A DNA stretch of 64,000 nt from Streptomyces longwoodensis (GTDB taxonomy: Bacteria > Actinomycetota > Actinomycetes > Streptomycetales > Streptomycetaceae): the NCBI RefSeq assembly GCF_001514125.1, contig NZ_KQ948549.1:893257-957256 (forward strand), in the 5' to 3' direction. Positions 23,926 through 32,221 of the stretch are shown piece by piece (the stretch's first letter is position 1; each line of letters begins with the position of its first letter). The notes beneath the pieces were generated by a model. It was not told the DNA's origin. It was given only the letters and a program-made list of their open reading frames with translations, and ran no database searches. The position numbers and the translations under genes were made by a program.

Positions 23926-25410
23926 TCAAGGGTGCACGATCGTCCACTGCGGGGCGGTCGGGTTGACGAGCTGCCACCTCTGGGCCTCGCCCTCGACGCA
24001 GTCCCTGATGACGAGCCGGTCGTGATTCCCCCTGACGCTGGTGCCCGCCATGTCCAGGCAGGAACCGTGGCTGGCGAAGTTGCGGATCCAGTAGGTGTCC
24101 TCGTCCTGCTGGTCCAGCCACCACAGCTGGTTGTCCCCGGTGGTCCCGTTGCAGCCGTACGTGAACACCGCGCTGGCCGCGGGCTTGGCCCCCAACCCGT
24201 TGAGGTCCATGCAGAGCCCGCCCTTGACCTGGCGTATCTGGAACAGGGCGGTGTCCCCGGGGCCGCCCTTCGGCTGCACCACCTCGATGTTCCAGCGTTC
24301 GTTCCTCCCGGAGCCCGGATCGCAGGTGTCAGCCGTGACCAGATCGCCCCGCTGGGGCTCGGCCACGTCCGGGACGTCCGCGCACCGCTTGACCGACCGG
24401 AGTCGGAGCAGGACGTTGGTCACGGTCCGCTGGCCGGTCTCCTTCTTGGCCTTCGGAGAGGTGGTCGCGTCGCCGCTTCCCCCGCCTTTCTTGCCGCCGC
24501 CCCCGCCCGCGTCGCCCCGCGGAGGGTCTTCGGGTGCCTGCTCCAGCGGCGGCTCGGCGGTCGGCTCCGCGCCGGGCGGCGACGGCGCGTCGGCCACGTC
24601 GGTCTTCGCGGCGTCGGGCGGCGGCAGGGTGCTGACGCCGGCTTGCTGGAGCTGCTCCACGGCCGCGGTGCGGACCTGCGGCTTGTAGGCGATCCAGAGC
24701 ATCGCGATAGTGATGGCCAGGGCCAGGGCGACGCCCAGGGAGGTGGCGAGCCAGCCGGGCAGGAACCCCCGCTGGACATAGGTGCCGTCGACCTCCAGCG
24801 GCGCCGTCCCCGACCGCTGCACGGTCAGCGTGTAGGGACGCCGCTGCTTCGAGCCGAACCAGATGACCTGGCGTGGCTTGAGGGTCGCCCGCACGAACGC
24901 GGCACGTCCCGGCTCGATCTGCACATGGCCCGGAACGAGGTCGTACGAAAGATCGTCACCGTTGTCGGCGCCGCTGACGGACGCCGTCAGGGTGGTGTTG
25001 CCGAGGTTGTCGACGGCGAGCCGGGGCCGTCCGCGCAAGCGGCCCTTGACGGTGGGCGGCACCAGCTCCGCGCGGACCTCGCTGAACGGCGTGATGGTGA
25101 GGTTCCCCTCGGGGACGGTGACCGCCTCCGGATGCTCGGTGGGTGTGACGCGTACGGCGTACGGATGGGGGCCCGCTGCCGCGTCGGGTGTGCGCGGCGG
25201 CGCGAACGTCAGCTCCACCGCCCCCGTCGTCCCTGGGTAGAGCCGGAGCGTCGCCGGTTCCACGGTGGTCCACGGTGCGGTGTCGCCGACCGCCTCGAAG
25301 CGGTACTCGTCGACGACGTCACCGGTGTTGCGCAGCCGCAGCCGCACGGTGGTGGTGCCGCCCGGGTCCACGGTTGCGGAGGCGGGTTCCAGGGAAGTCC
25401 ATAGGCTCAC
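23926..25410 (-). CDS. Membrane protein with Ig-like N-terminus and C-terminal ricin-type lectin domain, inside the eCIS locus
   Basis: The 494-residue product has no signal peptide. Residues 1-215 are beta-rich (VDPGGTTTVRLRLRNTGDVV opens an Ig-like fold; a second such repeat follows). A single membrane span is at about 218-242 (WLATSLGVALALAITIAMLW). Then comes a proline/glycine-rich linker (250-330). Residues about 340-494 form a ricin B-like beta-trefoil (CMDLNG, NQLWWL, CLDMAG, QRWQLV). It is transcribed against the eCIS genes and divergently from the sheath operon. With one span the two ends lie on opposite sides, so the lectin could bind wall or foreign glycans. A docking or anchoring role for the particle is my inference. 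Confidence 0.8.
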   Translation of the reverse strand: MSLWTSLEPASATVDPGGTTTVRLRLRNTGDVVDEYRFEAVGDTAPWTTVEPATLRLYPGTTGAVELTFAPPRTPDAAAGPHPYAVRVTPTEHPEAVTVPEGNLTITPFSEVRAELVPPTVKGRLRGRPRLAVDNLGNTTLTASVSGADNGDDLSYDLVPGHVQIEPGRAAFVRATLKPRQVIWFGSKQRRPYTLTVQRSGTAPLEVDGTYVQRGFLPGWLATSLGVALALAITIAMLWIAYKPQVRTAAVEQLQQAGVSTLPPPDAAKTDVADAPSPPGAEPTAEPPLEQAPEDPPRGDAGGGGGKKGGGSGDATTSPKAKKETGQRTVTNVLLRLRSVKRCADVPDVAEPQRGDLVTADTCDPGSGRNERWNIEVVQPKGGPGDTALFQIRQVKGGLCMDLNGLGAKPAASAVFTYGCNGTTGDNQLWWLDQQDEDTYWIRNFASHGSCLDMAGTSVRGNHDRLVIRDCVEGEAQRWQLVNPTAPQWTIVHP

Positions 25411-25571
25411 GCCGCGACGCTACGCGGACACGCGAGCGCCGGTCAGAGGCCGTGGGGCAGCCGCGCGGGCAACGCCGCTGCCCTCGAACCGGTACCGCAG
25501 GACGTTCCCGGGAGCCGGCCCGCGACCCAGGCTTGGTGACGACCTGTTTGGAACCCCGAGGAGTGCCGAGT
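25411..25571. promoter_or_regulatory. Divergent promoter region for the sheath operon and lectin-domain gene
   Basis: This 161-base gap must hold the promoters for the structural operon and the opposite gene. I see no perfect -35/-10 pair. GAGGAG at 25558-25563 is the ribosome site of the sheath gene. Confidence 0.4.
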
Positions 25572-27152
25572 ATGCCGTCCTACCTGTCGCCGGGCGTCTA
25601 CGTCGAGGAAGTGGCCAGCGGCTCCCGCCCCATCGAGGGGGTGGGCACCTCGGTGGCGGCCTTCGTTGGTCTCGCACCGACCGGCCCGCTCAACGAGCCG
25701 ACGCTGGTGACCAACTGGACCCAGTACATCGCGTCCTTCGGCGACTTCACCGAGGGGTACTACCTGGCGCACAGCGTCTACGGCTTCTTCAACAACGGCG
25801 GCTCGGCCGCTTACGTCGTCCGGGTCGGCGGCGTCCCCGCAGGCGCGTCCGGTGACTCGGCCGCCCCCGACACGGCAGTGAACGGCTCCTCGACCCCCGC
25901 GGCGCTGCCGCCCGGCGAGCCGCAGCGGCTGGGCACCTTCACGGTGACGGCCGCCGCCCCCGGTTCGCTGAGCGTCGAGGTGGCCGACCCGGAGGGCGAC
26001 GGCCCCGCCGAGCGGTTCAGGCTGATCGTCAAGGACGGCGGCAAGGTCGCCGAGACCTTCGACGTGACCGCCAAGAAGGGCGGCCGCAACTACGTCGTCA
26101 CGCAGGTGAGGGAGCAGTCCCAGCTCATCACCGTCCAGGAGGCCGCACCCGTCGGACAGTTGGCCCGGCCCGAGAACCAGACGGTGGCCCTGCCGGCCCC
26201 CGCGCCCGCGCCGCTCGCCCCGACCGGGACGGACACCGCGCATCCCGGCCCCGCCGAGTACCTCGGCGACTCCGCCGACCGCACCGGCTTCGGCGGTCTG
26301 GAGGCGGTGGACGAGGTCTCGATGGTCGCCGTGCCCGACCTGATGGCCGCCTACCAGCGTGGCGCGATCGACCTGGAAGCGGTCAAGGCCGTGCAGCTCG
26401 GACTGATCGCGCACTGCGAGCTGATGGGCGACCGCGTCGCCGTCATCGACCCGCCGCCGGGCCTGAACGCCCGTCAGATCCGTGTCTGGCGCCAGGAGAC
26501 GGCCGGCTACGACTCCAAGTACGCGGCCCTGTACTACCCCTGGATCAAGGTGTTCGACCCGGCCACCGGCCAGTCCCGGACGATGCCCCCGAGCGGCCAC
26601 ATCGCCGGGATCTGGGCCCGCAACGACTCCGAGCGCGGCGTGCACAAGGCGCCCGCGAACGAGATCGTGCGCGGCGCGGTGGACCTGGAGATGCAGATCA
26701 CCCGCGGTGAACAGGACCTGCTCAACCCCGTCGGCGTCAACTGCGTCCGCGCCTTCCCCGGACGCGGCATCCGGGTCTGGGGCGCCCGCACCCTCTCCTC
26801 CGACCCGGCCTGGCGCTATCTGAACGTGCGCCGCTACTTCAACTACCTGGAGGAGTCGATCCTGATCGGCACCCAGTGGGTGGTGTTCGAGCCCAACGAC
26901 CAGCACCTGTGGGCCCGGATCCGGCGCAACATCTCTGCCTTCCTCGTCAACGAGTGGCGCAACGGCGCCCTCTTCGGCTCCCGGGCCGAAGAGGCCTACT
27001 ACGTCAAGTGCGACGAGGAGACCAACCCGCCGGAGTCGGTCGACCTGGGCCGGGTCGTCTGCGAGATCGGCATCGCACCGGTCAAGCCGGCCGAGTTCGT
27101 GATCTTCCGGCTGGCCCAGTTCTCCAGCGGCAGCGGGGAGCTGGAGGAGTAG
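25572..27152 (+). CDS. cis2: eCIS contractile sheath protein
   Basis: The 526-residue product begins MPSYLSPGVYVEEVASGSRP then GVGTSVAAFVG, the standard opening of phage tail sheath proteins. It ends with the conserved sheath C-terminal core (YFNYLEESILIGTQWVVFEP, LWARIRRNISAFL, ETNPPESVDLGRV and IGIAPVKPAEFVIFRLAQ). Residues about 95-240 form a variable insertion facing outward. It forms the contracting outer cylinder. The start has GAGGAG eight bases upstream. It opens the structural operon and is the only sheath gene in the window. Confidence 0.97.
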   Translation: MPSYLSPGVYVEEVASGSRPIEGVGTSVAAFVGLAPTGPLNEPTLVTNWTQYIASFGDFTEGYYLAHSVYGFFNNGGSAAYVVRVGGVPAGASGDSAAPDTAVNGSSTPAALPPGEPQRLGTFTVTAAAPGSLSVEVADPEGDGPAERFRLIVKDGGKVAETFDVTAKKGGRNYVVTQVREQSQLITVQEAAPVGQLARPENQTVALPAPAPAPLAPTGTDTAHPGPAEYLGDSADRTGFGGLEAVDEVSMVAVPDLMAAYQRGAIDLEAVKAVQLGLIAHCELMGDRVAVIDPPPGLNARQIRVWRQETAGYDSKYAALYYPWIKVFDPATGQSRTMPPSGHIAGIWARNDSERGVHKAPANEIVRGAVDLEMQITRGEQDLLNPVGVNCVRAFPGRGIRVWGARTLSSDPAWRYLNVRRYFNYLEESILIGTQWVVFEPNDQHLWARIRRNISAFLVNEWRNGALFGSRAEEAYYVKCDEETNPPESVDLGRVVCEIGIAPVKPAEFVIFRLAQFSSGSGELEE

Positions 27153-27219
27153 CGGATGACACCTCCTCCCACCCCCCGTACCGCAAGTAGCACGTATCCC
27201 TTGGAAGGACAGAGCACGG

Positions 27220-27663
27220 ATGAGTCTGCAGCCGGGTGACGCTCTCACCTCACACAATTTCGGCCTCCAGATCGACGGCGTGATGGTGGAGTACCTCGCG
27301 GAGGTCAGTGGCCTCAGCCTCGAACAGGACGTCATCGAGTACCAGCAGGTCTCCTCGCAGGGCAGGGCGGTGACGAAGAAGCTGCCGGGCGTGAAGAAGG
27401 CGGGCACGTGCACCGTGGTCCGCGGTATGACGCAGTCGGCCGCCTTCAACCAGTGGATCAGCGAGTCGGTCGCCGGGAACATGGGCAGCGCCCGCAAGAA
27501 CGCCACCATCCTGGTGATGGACTACCAGGACAACCCCGTCAAGCGCTACAACATGCGCAACGCCTGGTGCAGCAAGGTCGACACCAGCACGGTGAAGGCC
27601 GGTGAGGCGGCCGCGCTCACCGAGACCGTGACCATCACGTTCGAAGAACTGGTCATCGAGTAA
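27220..27663 (+). CDS. cis1: eCIS inner-tube protein
   Basis: The 147-residue product resembles T4 gp19-type tail tube proteins: HNFGLQIDGVMVEYLAEVSG, LEQDVIEYQQVSSQGRAVTK, LPGVKKAGTCTVVRGMTQSA and the closing TVTITFEELVIE strand. Hexameric rings of this protein stack into the tube inside the sheath. Strong GGAAGGA upstream. Its stop overlaps the next ATG (TAATG). A second, shorter tube-like gene lies at 31784, so this is probably the main tube and the other the tube initiator. Confidence 0.95.
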   Translation: MSLQPGDALTSHNFGLQIDGVMVEYLAEVSGLSLEQDVIEYQQVSSQGRAVTKKLPGVKKAGTCTVVRGMTQSAAFNQWISESVAGNMGSARKNATILVMDYQDNPVKRYNMRNAWCSKVDTSTVKAGEAAALTETVTITFEELVIE

Positions 27664-28178
27664 TGCGTCGTTCGGCACGCGGGGCGGGGGCGACGATCGC
27701 CGAGCCGGACGCGGTCCCGGCCGCCGGAGCCGCACGGCACGAGGCCGCTGCGGCGACGGTGCCGGGCCGGCAGACCGGCGCTCCAGCCGCCATCCCGGCA
27801 CCCCAGCGGCTGCTCACGGAGTTCGCCTTCGAGCTGCCCCGCGGATTCGTCGACGAGGCCGGAGTCCTGCACCGGGAGGGAACCATGCGGCTCGCGACCG
27901 CACGGGACGAACTGATCCCGCTGCGGGACCTGCGGGTGCAGGAGAACCCGGCCTACCTGTCGGTGGTCCTGCTCGGCCGGGTGATCACCCGGCTGGGCAC
28001 GCTGGCTGTGGTGCACGACGGGGTGGTGGAGAACATGTTCGCCTCCGACCTCGCGTTCCTCCAGGACTTCTACCGGCAGATCAACGCCGAGGGCCACACC
28101 CGGGCGGGTGTCACCTGCCCGCACTGCGAGCAGCCGTTCGAGGTCGAACTCGGCGGGAGCCGCCTGGGGGAATCGTGA
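27663..28178 (+). CDS. Phage-tail-assembly-type protein with a CxxC motif
   Basis: The 171-residue product has a disordered alanine-rich start (1-45), then a compact domain (LLTEFAFELPRGFVDEAGVL, GTMRLATARDELIPLRDLRV, YLSVVLLGRVITRLGTL) and ends TCPHCEQPFEVELGG. This pattern resembles the small tail-assembly or T4-bacteriophage-base-plate-like proteins that follow tube genes in eCIS and tailed phages. The CPHC pair may bind metal. It is coupled at both ends by TAATG and TGATG overlaps. Confidence 0.7.
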   Translation: MRRSARGAGATIAEPDAVPAAGAARHEAAAATVPGRQTGAPAAIPAPQRLLTEFAFELPRGFVDEAGVLHREGTMRLATARDELIPLRDLRVQENPAYLSVVLLGRVITRLGTLAVVHDGVVENMFASDLAFLQDFYRQINAEGHTRAGVTCPHCEQPFEVELGGSRLGES

Positions 28179-28333
28179 TGTACGCGACCGACCGGCTGCA
28201 CGAGGAGATCGCGTACATCGCCTACCACTTCCACTGGAGCCTGGAGGAGATCCTGGACCTCGAACACCGTGAGCGCCGCCGTTACACCGAGCAGATCGCC
28301 GGGCTCGTCGCCCGTGCCTCGATGGAGGGGTGA
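28178..28333 (+). CDS. DUF6760-type 51-residue eCIS protein
   Basis: A short gene easily missed: ATG at 28178 overlaps the previous stop (TGATG), and the frame runs 51 codons to the TGA at 28331-28333. The product MYATDRLHEEIAYIAYHFHW continues SLEEILDLEHRERRRYTEQI and matches the DUF6760 proteins found after tail-assembly genes in eCIS loci. In phages the corresponding slot often holds a tail-assembly chaperone extension. It is helical, with aromatic/histidine cluster YHFHW. Five bases separate its stop from the next GTG. Confidence 0.85.
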   Translation: MYATDRLHEEIAYIAYHFHWSLEEILDLEHRERRRYTEQIAGLVARASMEG

Positions 28334-28337
28334 GGGT

Positions 28338-31300
28338 GTGGGATTTTTCGGTCGGCTCAGGAACGCGCTGACAGGTGAACCGGCGCAGGGCAGGGAGCGG
28401 TCGACGGGCGGGGCGGAAGGGGGCACCGGAGCGGTTCGGCCCGCTCCGGAGCTGCCCCGGCCGGCCGGATGGCCCACGCTGCCCCCGCTCCAGCGGGTGC
28501 TCACCGACACGGCCGGGCCGGTCGCGGACGCGGGGTTCGGCGGTCGGCTGACCACTTGGCGCAACCCGTCGTTCCGCGGCGACATGTCCCACGCCGTGCT
28601 CGCCGAGGCACCGTGCGGCCTGGTCAGGAACGCGCTGACGACGTCGGCCGTACCCGGCTCCGGGCTGGAACAGCCCACTCTCACCCTGCCGGTGGTGCCC
28701 TACGGCGAGACGCGCATCCCGGTCCAACGGGCGGCCCTTCCGCTGCGGGTGTCCCGCCCGACCGGCGTCGCGGTCACCCCGGCCCAGCCCTCGCCCACCC
28801 CGCCGACCACCCTGACCAGGTCCCGGCAGGCGGTCCCGGCGCAGCGCCGGGCACTGCCGACGGCCCGCCGGCCGACGCCGGCCGCCGACAGCCGAGGTGC
28901 ACCGGCGCCTTCGGCTGCAACGGCCACCGGCCCGGACCGTGAGCCCTCGGACGGCCCCACCCCGACCACGGCCCTGGCCCAGGCCCCGGCTGCGGGGGAG
29001 GGTGCGTCCCGCTCCTCGGGCACATCGTCGGCCACCGTTCAGCGGACTGCCTCCACTCCCGCGATCTCTGAGGAGGCGGCGCCTGGAGGTTCGGTCTCGG
29101 TCCAGCGGGGCGCGGTAGTGGGGCGTACGGCTTCCCCGGCGTCCGGGGACACGTCCGCGGACTCGTTCCGGGCCCCGATGGCCGAGGCTGCGTCGGCCTC
29201 CGTCCAGCGGAGCACGGCGCCGGAGTCGTCCAGTGACTCGGGTGCGGTTCCCGTGGCCGGCGTGTCAGGAAGGGCGTCGTCAGCCGGTGCGGTCGCGCCG
29301 GTTCGGGGGAGTGAGGCAGGCCGGACGGTGAGCACCCCGGTCGACTCGGCGGCCCCGCCCCTCGCTCCGGCTCCCACTGCCCGTGAGAACCACCCGAACA
29401 CGCCCGGGAAGCAACCAGCAGCGAGTACGCAGACCCCGGTCCAGCGCAGTGCTGTCGACCGTGCTTCCGGGACAAGGCCCGGCCCTTCGGCAGACACCAA
29501 CTCCGCCTCGGCGTCCGCGACCGCGTCACACCACACACCGCCGGCCGGTCGGCAGGCCCCCGCGGACACCGGTCCCCTCCGCGGCGCGCGACGCGCGGGG
29601 CTCGGCGCACCGACGTCCAGCGGCCCGGCCCCGACCGTGCCTGTGGAGCGGCCGCATTCCCGGCCCGCCGACGAGGCGACTGCGGTGGCATCCCGGTCCT
29701 CCAGCACGGCGGGCCCGGTCCAGCGCAGTGGGCCCGTCAGCACGAGGAGCCAGGCCGAACCGCCCACGGCGCCGACCCATGGCCCACGGCGCACGTGCCT
29801 CGGCACACCGGTGTCCGGCGGACCGGCCTCGGAGGCAGCAGAATCCCACAGCACGTCACCAGCCGGTCCCGTCGCCCCGGTGCAGCGCCGCACCGCCGAC
29901 GACGTACGGCGTGCGGGGCTCGGCGCACCCACGGTCGTCGACGCAGCCTCGATCCTGGCCCTGCCCGCACCTTCCGAGCACTTGTCTGATTCGTCCGGTC
30001 GGCCCGGCAGCCACGGCGGGACACAGACAGCACCCGGCCGTCCCCCGCTGCCCACCCCCTCGGCGCCGACACCCACGCCGACCACGGGTCCAGGTCCGCA
30101 GCCGCACAGACCTCCGGCTGTCGCCACGGCCCCGGTTCAGCGAAGCACCTCCGACAGCGCAGGTTCCGTACCGATCAACAGGGCCGTCGCCGCCCTCACC
30201 AAGCCCGGCCGTGTCGACGCCGGGATGCCCCACCAGCCGACGCCGCCCGAAGCCGGCGCCGTCCCGGGCACGGTGAGCGGATCGGCGCCCCCGGCACCGG
30301 ACGCCCCCCACACGGCTCAGCGCACCGGAACACCCCTCCCCGTACCCGCGTCACCACCACGGCCGCACAGGCCCGCAGTTCACCGTGCTGCCGCTCCAGG
30401 CGCCCCCGTCGTGTCCGCACACGACCCAGACCACCGGACGAGGAAGACCGGTGGAGGCACGGGCCACCCCCAGCCCGTGCCTCCACCCCTGCGTGCGCTC
30501 ACTCCCGAACGAGCGCTCCGAGCGCCGACCTCCGCCGTCCCGCCCGCACCGGCCCCCGTTGGCCGCCTCCACCGACAGGCCGGGGCAGCCGTACCCCTGC
30601 GCCGCGCCCTTACTGGTCCGACGCTGCGACGCACCCTCTCGCCAGGCGCCGACGCTGCCTTCCCACCCCACCAACAGGGCAGGGCAACCACGCCTCGACC
30701 ACGCGCCACCGAGCAACCATCGGTCCAGGGGGCCGCACTTCACCCACGCACCGCCGAGCAACCCCCAGTCCAGCGCACCGCACTTCACCCGCGCACCGCC
30801 GCGCATCCAACAGCCCAGCGTGCCCTCAGCCCGCTTACCGATTCCCCGTCGCCCGCCGTCCTACCGGGCATGGTCTCCTCCGCCCCCGCTCTCCCCGTCC
30901 AGCGCATGACCGCCGCCCCTGCTCCGCTGACCCCTCGCACCGGCTACCACCCCGCCCGTCTCCCCAACGGTGGAGAACCCCGCCGGACCGGACCCCACCC
31001 CGCCCCCACAAACGACCCGGCCCCGGCACCGCCCCCTGAGCCGACCGGCGTTCCCGAGCCGTCCGCCCGGCGTCTCGCCGTTCAACGGCTCGATCCCGGG
31101 CCGTCCCCCCGACGTCTCACAGCTCAACAGCTCGCTCACCACGAGCCGAAGACGCACGGCGAGGCGTTCCCGGTCCGCTCGGCAGGTCCACGCGCACCCG
31201 TGCGACCACCCGCCGGCGCCGACACACCCGTCCCTCTGCAGCGCGCCCCGATGCCCGTTGTCACCCCTGTGCCGCCTCAGCCCGCCGCCTCCGCCCTGCC

Positions 31301-31691
31301 GGTGCAGCGCTTCCCGTCCACCCCGCACGTACCGCCCACCAACCATCCCGCACCGGTTCCCGCACCCGCACCCGCGGCTACGCCTGCGCCAAGTCCGCCA
31401 GTCGTCCAGCGCGTCCCCGAAGCCACACCGAACAGGACGTCCGCCATACCCACCTCGCGCAGAACCCCGCAGCCGGCGCCGAGGCACACCGGCTCCCCTC
31501 CGACCACGGCCGCTCCCGCCCATCGGCCCCCACCCCCCACCCCCGCCCCCGTCTTCGACCCCCGTTCCCTGACCGATTTCCAGCTCGACGACCTCACGCA
31601 CCGGCTCGTCGGCCGGATCACCCGGCAGTTGCGGACCGAACTGAGGCTCGACCGGGAGCGCGTCGGAAGGCTCCGCGATCCGCGCGACTGA
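28338..31691 (+). CDS. Very long Pro/Ala/Thr-rich protein with repeated VQR motifs; candidate tape measure or scaffold
   Basis: The 1117-residue product starts at a GTG (VGFFGRLRNALTGEP). About 13 exact VQR tripeptides are spread through it, often as PVQRS or PVQRT, with degenerate copies (LQR, AQR, LRR). Three RRxxLGxP elements lie near the middle (RRAGLGAPTS, RRTCLGTPVS, RRAGLGAPTV). The bulk is proline-rich and likely disordered. Only the last 45 residues look folded: DFQLDDLTHRLVGRITRQLR then TELRLDRERVGRL. It occupies the tape-measure position between tube-associated genes, but lacks the long coiled coil usual in tape measures. Its VQR motif is shared with the DUF4157 protein at 15.7 kb. 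Confidence 0.75.
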   Translation: MGFFGRLRNALTGEPAQGRERSTGGAEGGTGAVRPAPELPRPAGWPTLPPLQRVLTDTAGPVADAGFGGRLTTWRNPSFRGDMSHAVLAEAPCGLVRNALTTSAVPGSGLEQPTLTLPVVPYGETRIPVQRAALPLRVSRPTGVAVTPAQPSPTPPTTLTRSRQAVPAQRRALPTARRPTPAADSRGAPAPSAATATGPDREPSDGPTPTTALAQAPAAGEGASRSSGTSSATVQRTASTPAISEEAAPGGSVSVQRGAVVGRTASPASGDTSADSFRAPMAEAASASVQRSTAPESSSDSGAVPVAGVSGRASSAGAVAPVRGSEAGRTVSTPVDSAAPPLAPAPTARENHPNTPGKQPAASTQTPVQRSAVDRASGTRPGPSADTNSASASATASHHTPPAGRQAPADTGPLRGARRAGLGAPTSSGPAPTVPVERPHSRPADEATAVASRSSSTAGPVQRSGPVSTRSQAEPPTAPTHGPRRTCLGTPVSGGPASEAAESHSTSPAGPVAPVQRRTADDVRRAGLGAPTVVDAASILALPAPSEHLSDSSGRPGSHGGTQTAPGRPPLPTPSAPTPTPTTGPGPQPHRPPAVATAPVQRSTSDSAGSVPINRAVAALTKPGRVDAGMPHQPTPPEAGAVPGTVSGSAPPAPDAPHTAQRTGTPLPVPASPPRPHRPAVHRAAAPGAPVVSAHDPDHRTRKTGGGTGHPQPVPPPLRALTPERALRAPTSAVPPAPAPVGRLHRQAGAAVPLRRALTGPTLRRTLSPGADAAFPPHQQGRATTPRPRATEQPSVQGAALHPRTAEQPPVQRTALHPRTAAHPTAQRALSPLTDSPSPAVLPGMVSSAPALPVQRMTAAPAPLTPRTGYHPARLPNGGEPRRTGPHPAPTNDPAPAPPPEPTGVPEPSARRLAVQRLDPGPSPRRLTAQQLAHHEPKTHGEAFPVRSAGPRAPVRPPAGADTPVPLQRAPMPVVTPVPPQPAASALPVQRFPSTPHVPPTNHPAPVPAPAPAATPAPSPPVVQRVPEATPNRTSAIPTSRRTPQPAPRHTGSPPTTAAPAHRPPPPTPAPVFDPRSLTDFQLDDLTHRLVGRITRQLRTELRLDRERVGRLRDPRD

Positions 31692-31703
31692 GCCGACACC
31701 CGA

Positions 31704-31737
31704 CCCCTTCCCCTTCCTCTTCCCCTTCCCCTTCTTC
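31704..31737 (+). repeat. 34-base pure pyrimidine tract in the operon gap
   Basis: Every base from 31704 to 31737 is C or T, largely repeats of CCCCTT or CCCCTTCC. It lies between the long VQR protein gene and the second tube gene, one of the few non-overlapping junctions of the operon. Confidence 0.6.
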
Positions 31738-31783
31738 GTCCCACGGCCCGACCGGCCGGTTGCTTCCCAGAAAGGCCCACCCG

Positions 31784-32209
31784 ATGCCCCGCGATCTCGA
31801 CCCGGGATCCACCGTCTTCTTCACTCTCACCATCGACGGCGAGAGCCTCGGCTACTTCAACGGGTGCGAAGGGCTGGCCTCCACGGTGGAGATCGAGCAG
31901 CGCCAGGAGGGCGGGAACAACGGGTTCGTCTGGCAGCTCCCGTCCCGGGTCACGTTCTCGACGATCCGCCTGACCCGGCCCCTGACTCCCGACACGGCGA
32001 AGGTCGCGGCCTGGATCTCCTCCGTGAGCACGGGCATCACCCGGCCCACCGGCCAGATCGCGGCCCTGCGCGCGGACGGCTCGGAGGTGGCGCGCTGGGG
32101 GCTGATCGACGTGCTCCCGGTCAGCTGGCAGGGGCCCTCCCTCGATCCGGCGAGTCCCGCCGTGGCGACGGAGGTTCTGGAAATCACGCATCACGGGTTC
32201 ACGGACTAG
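31784..32209 (+). CDS. Second eCIS tube-type protein (probable tube initiator)
   Basis: A 141-residue gp19-like protein: FFTLTIDGESLGYFNGCEGL, ASTVEIEQRQEGGNNGFVWQ, SRVTFSTIRLTRPLTPDTA and a closing EVLEITHHGFTD. In eCIS particles a second tube paralogue (Afp5/Pvc5 type) forms the first ring on the baseplate hub. Its location just before the LysM and spike genes supports this. An earlier in-frame ATG (31760) exists, but AGAAAGG fits the one at 31784, and the conserved domain begins there. Confidence 0.9.
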   Translation: MPRDLDPGSTVFFTLTIDGESLGYFNGCEGLASTVEIEQRQEGGNNGFVWQLPSRVTFSTIRLTRPLTPDTAKVAAWISSVSTGITRPTGQIAALRADGSEVARWGLIDVLPVSWQGPSLDPASPAVATEVLEITHHGFTD

Positions 32210-32221
32210 GGGCGGGCGCAC

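Noticed and set aside
25443..27509. 688-codon minus-strand frame over the sheath gene
   Set aside because: Shadow of the sheath coding frame with no start region or domain of its own.
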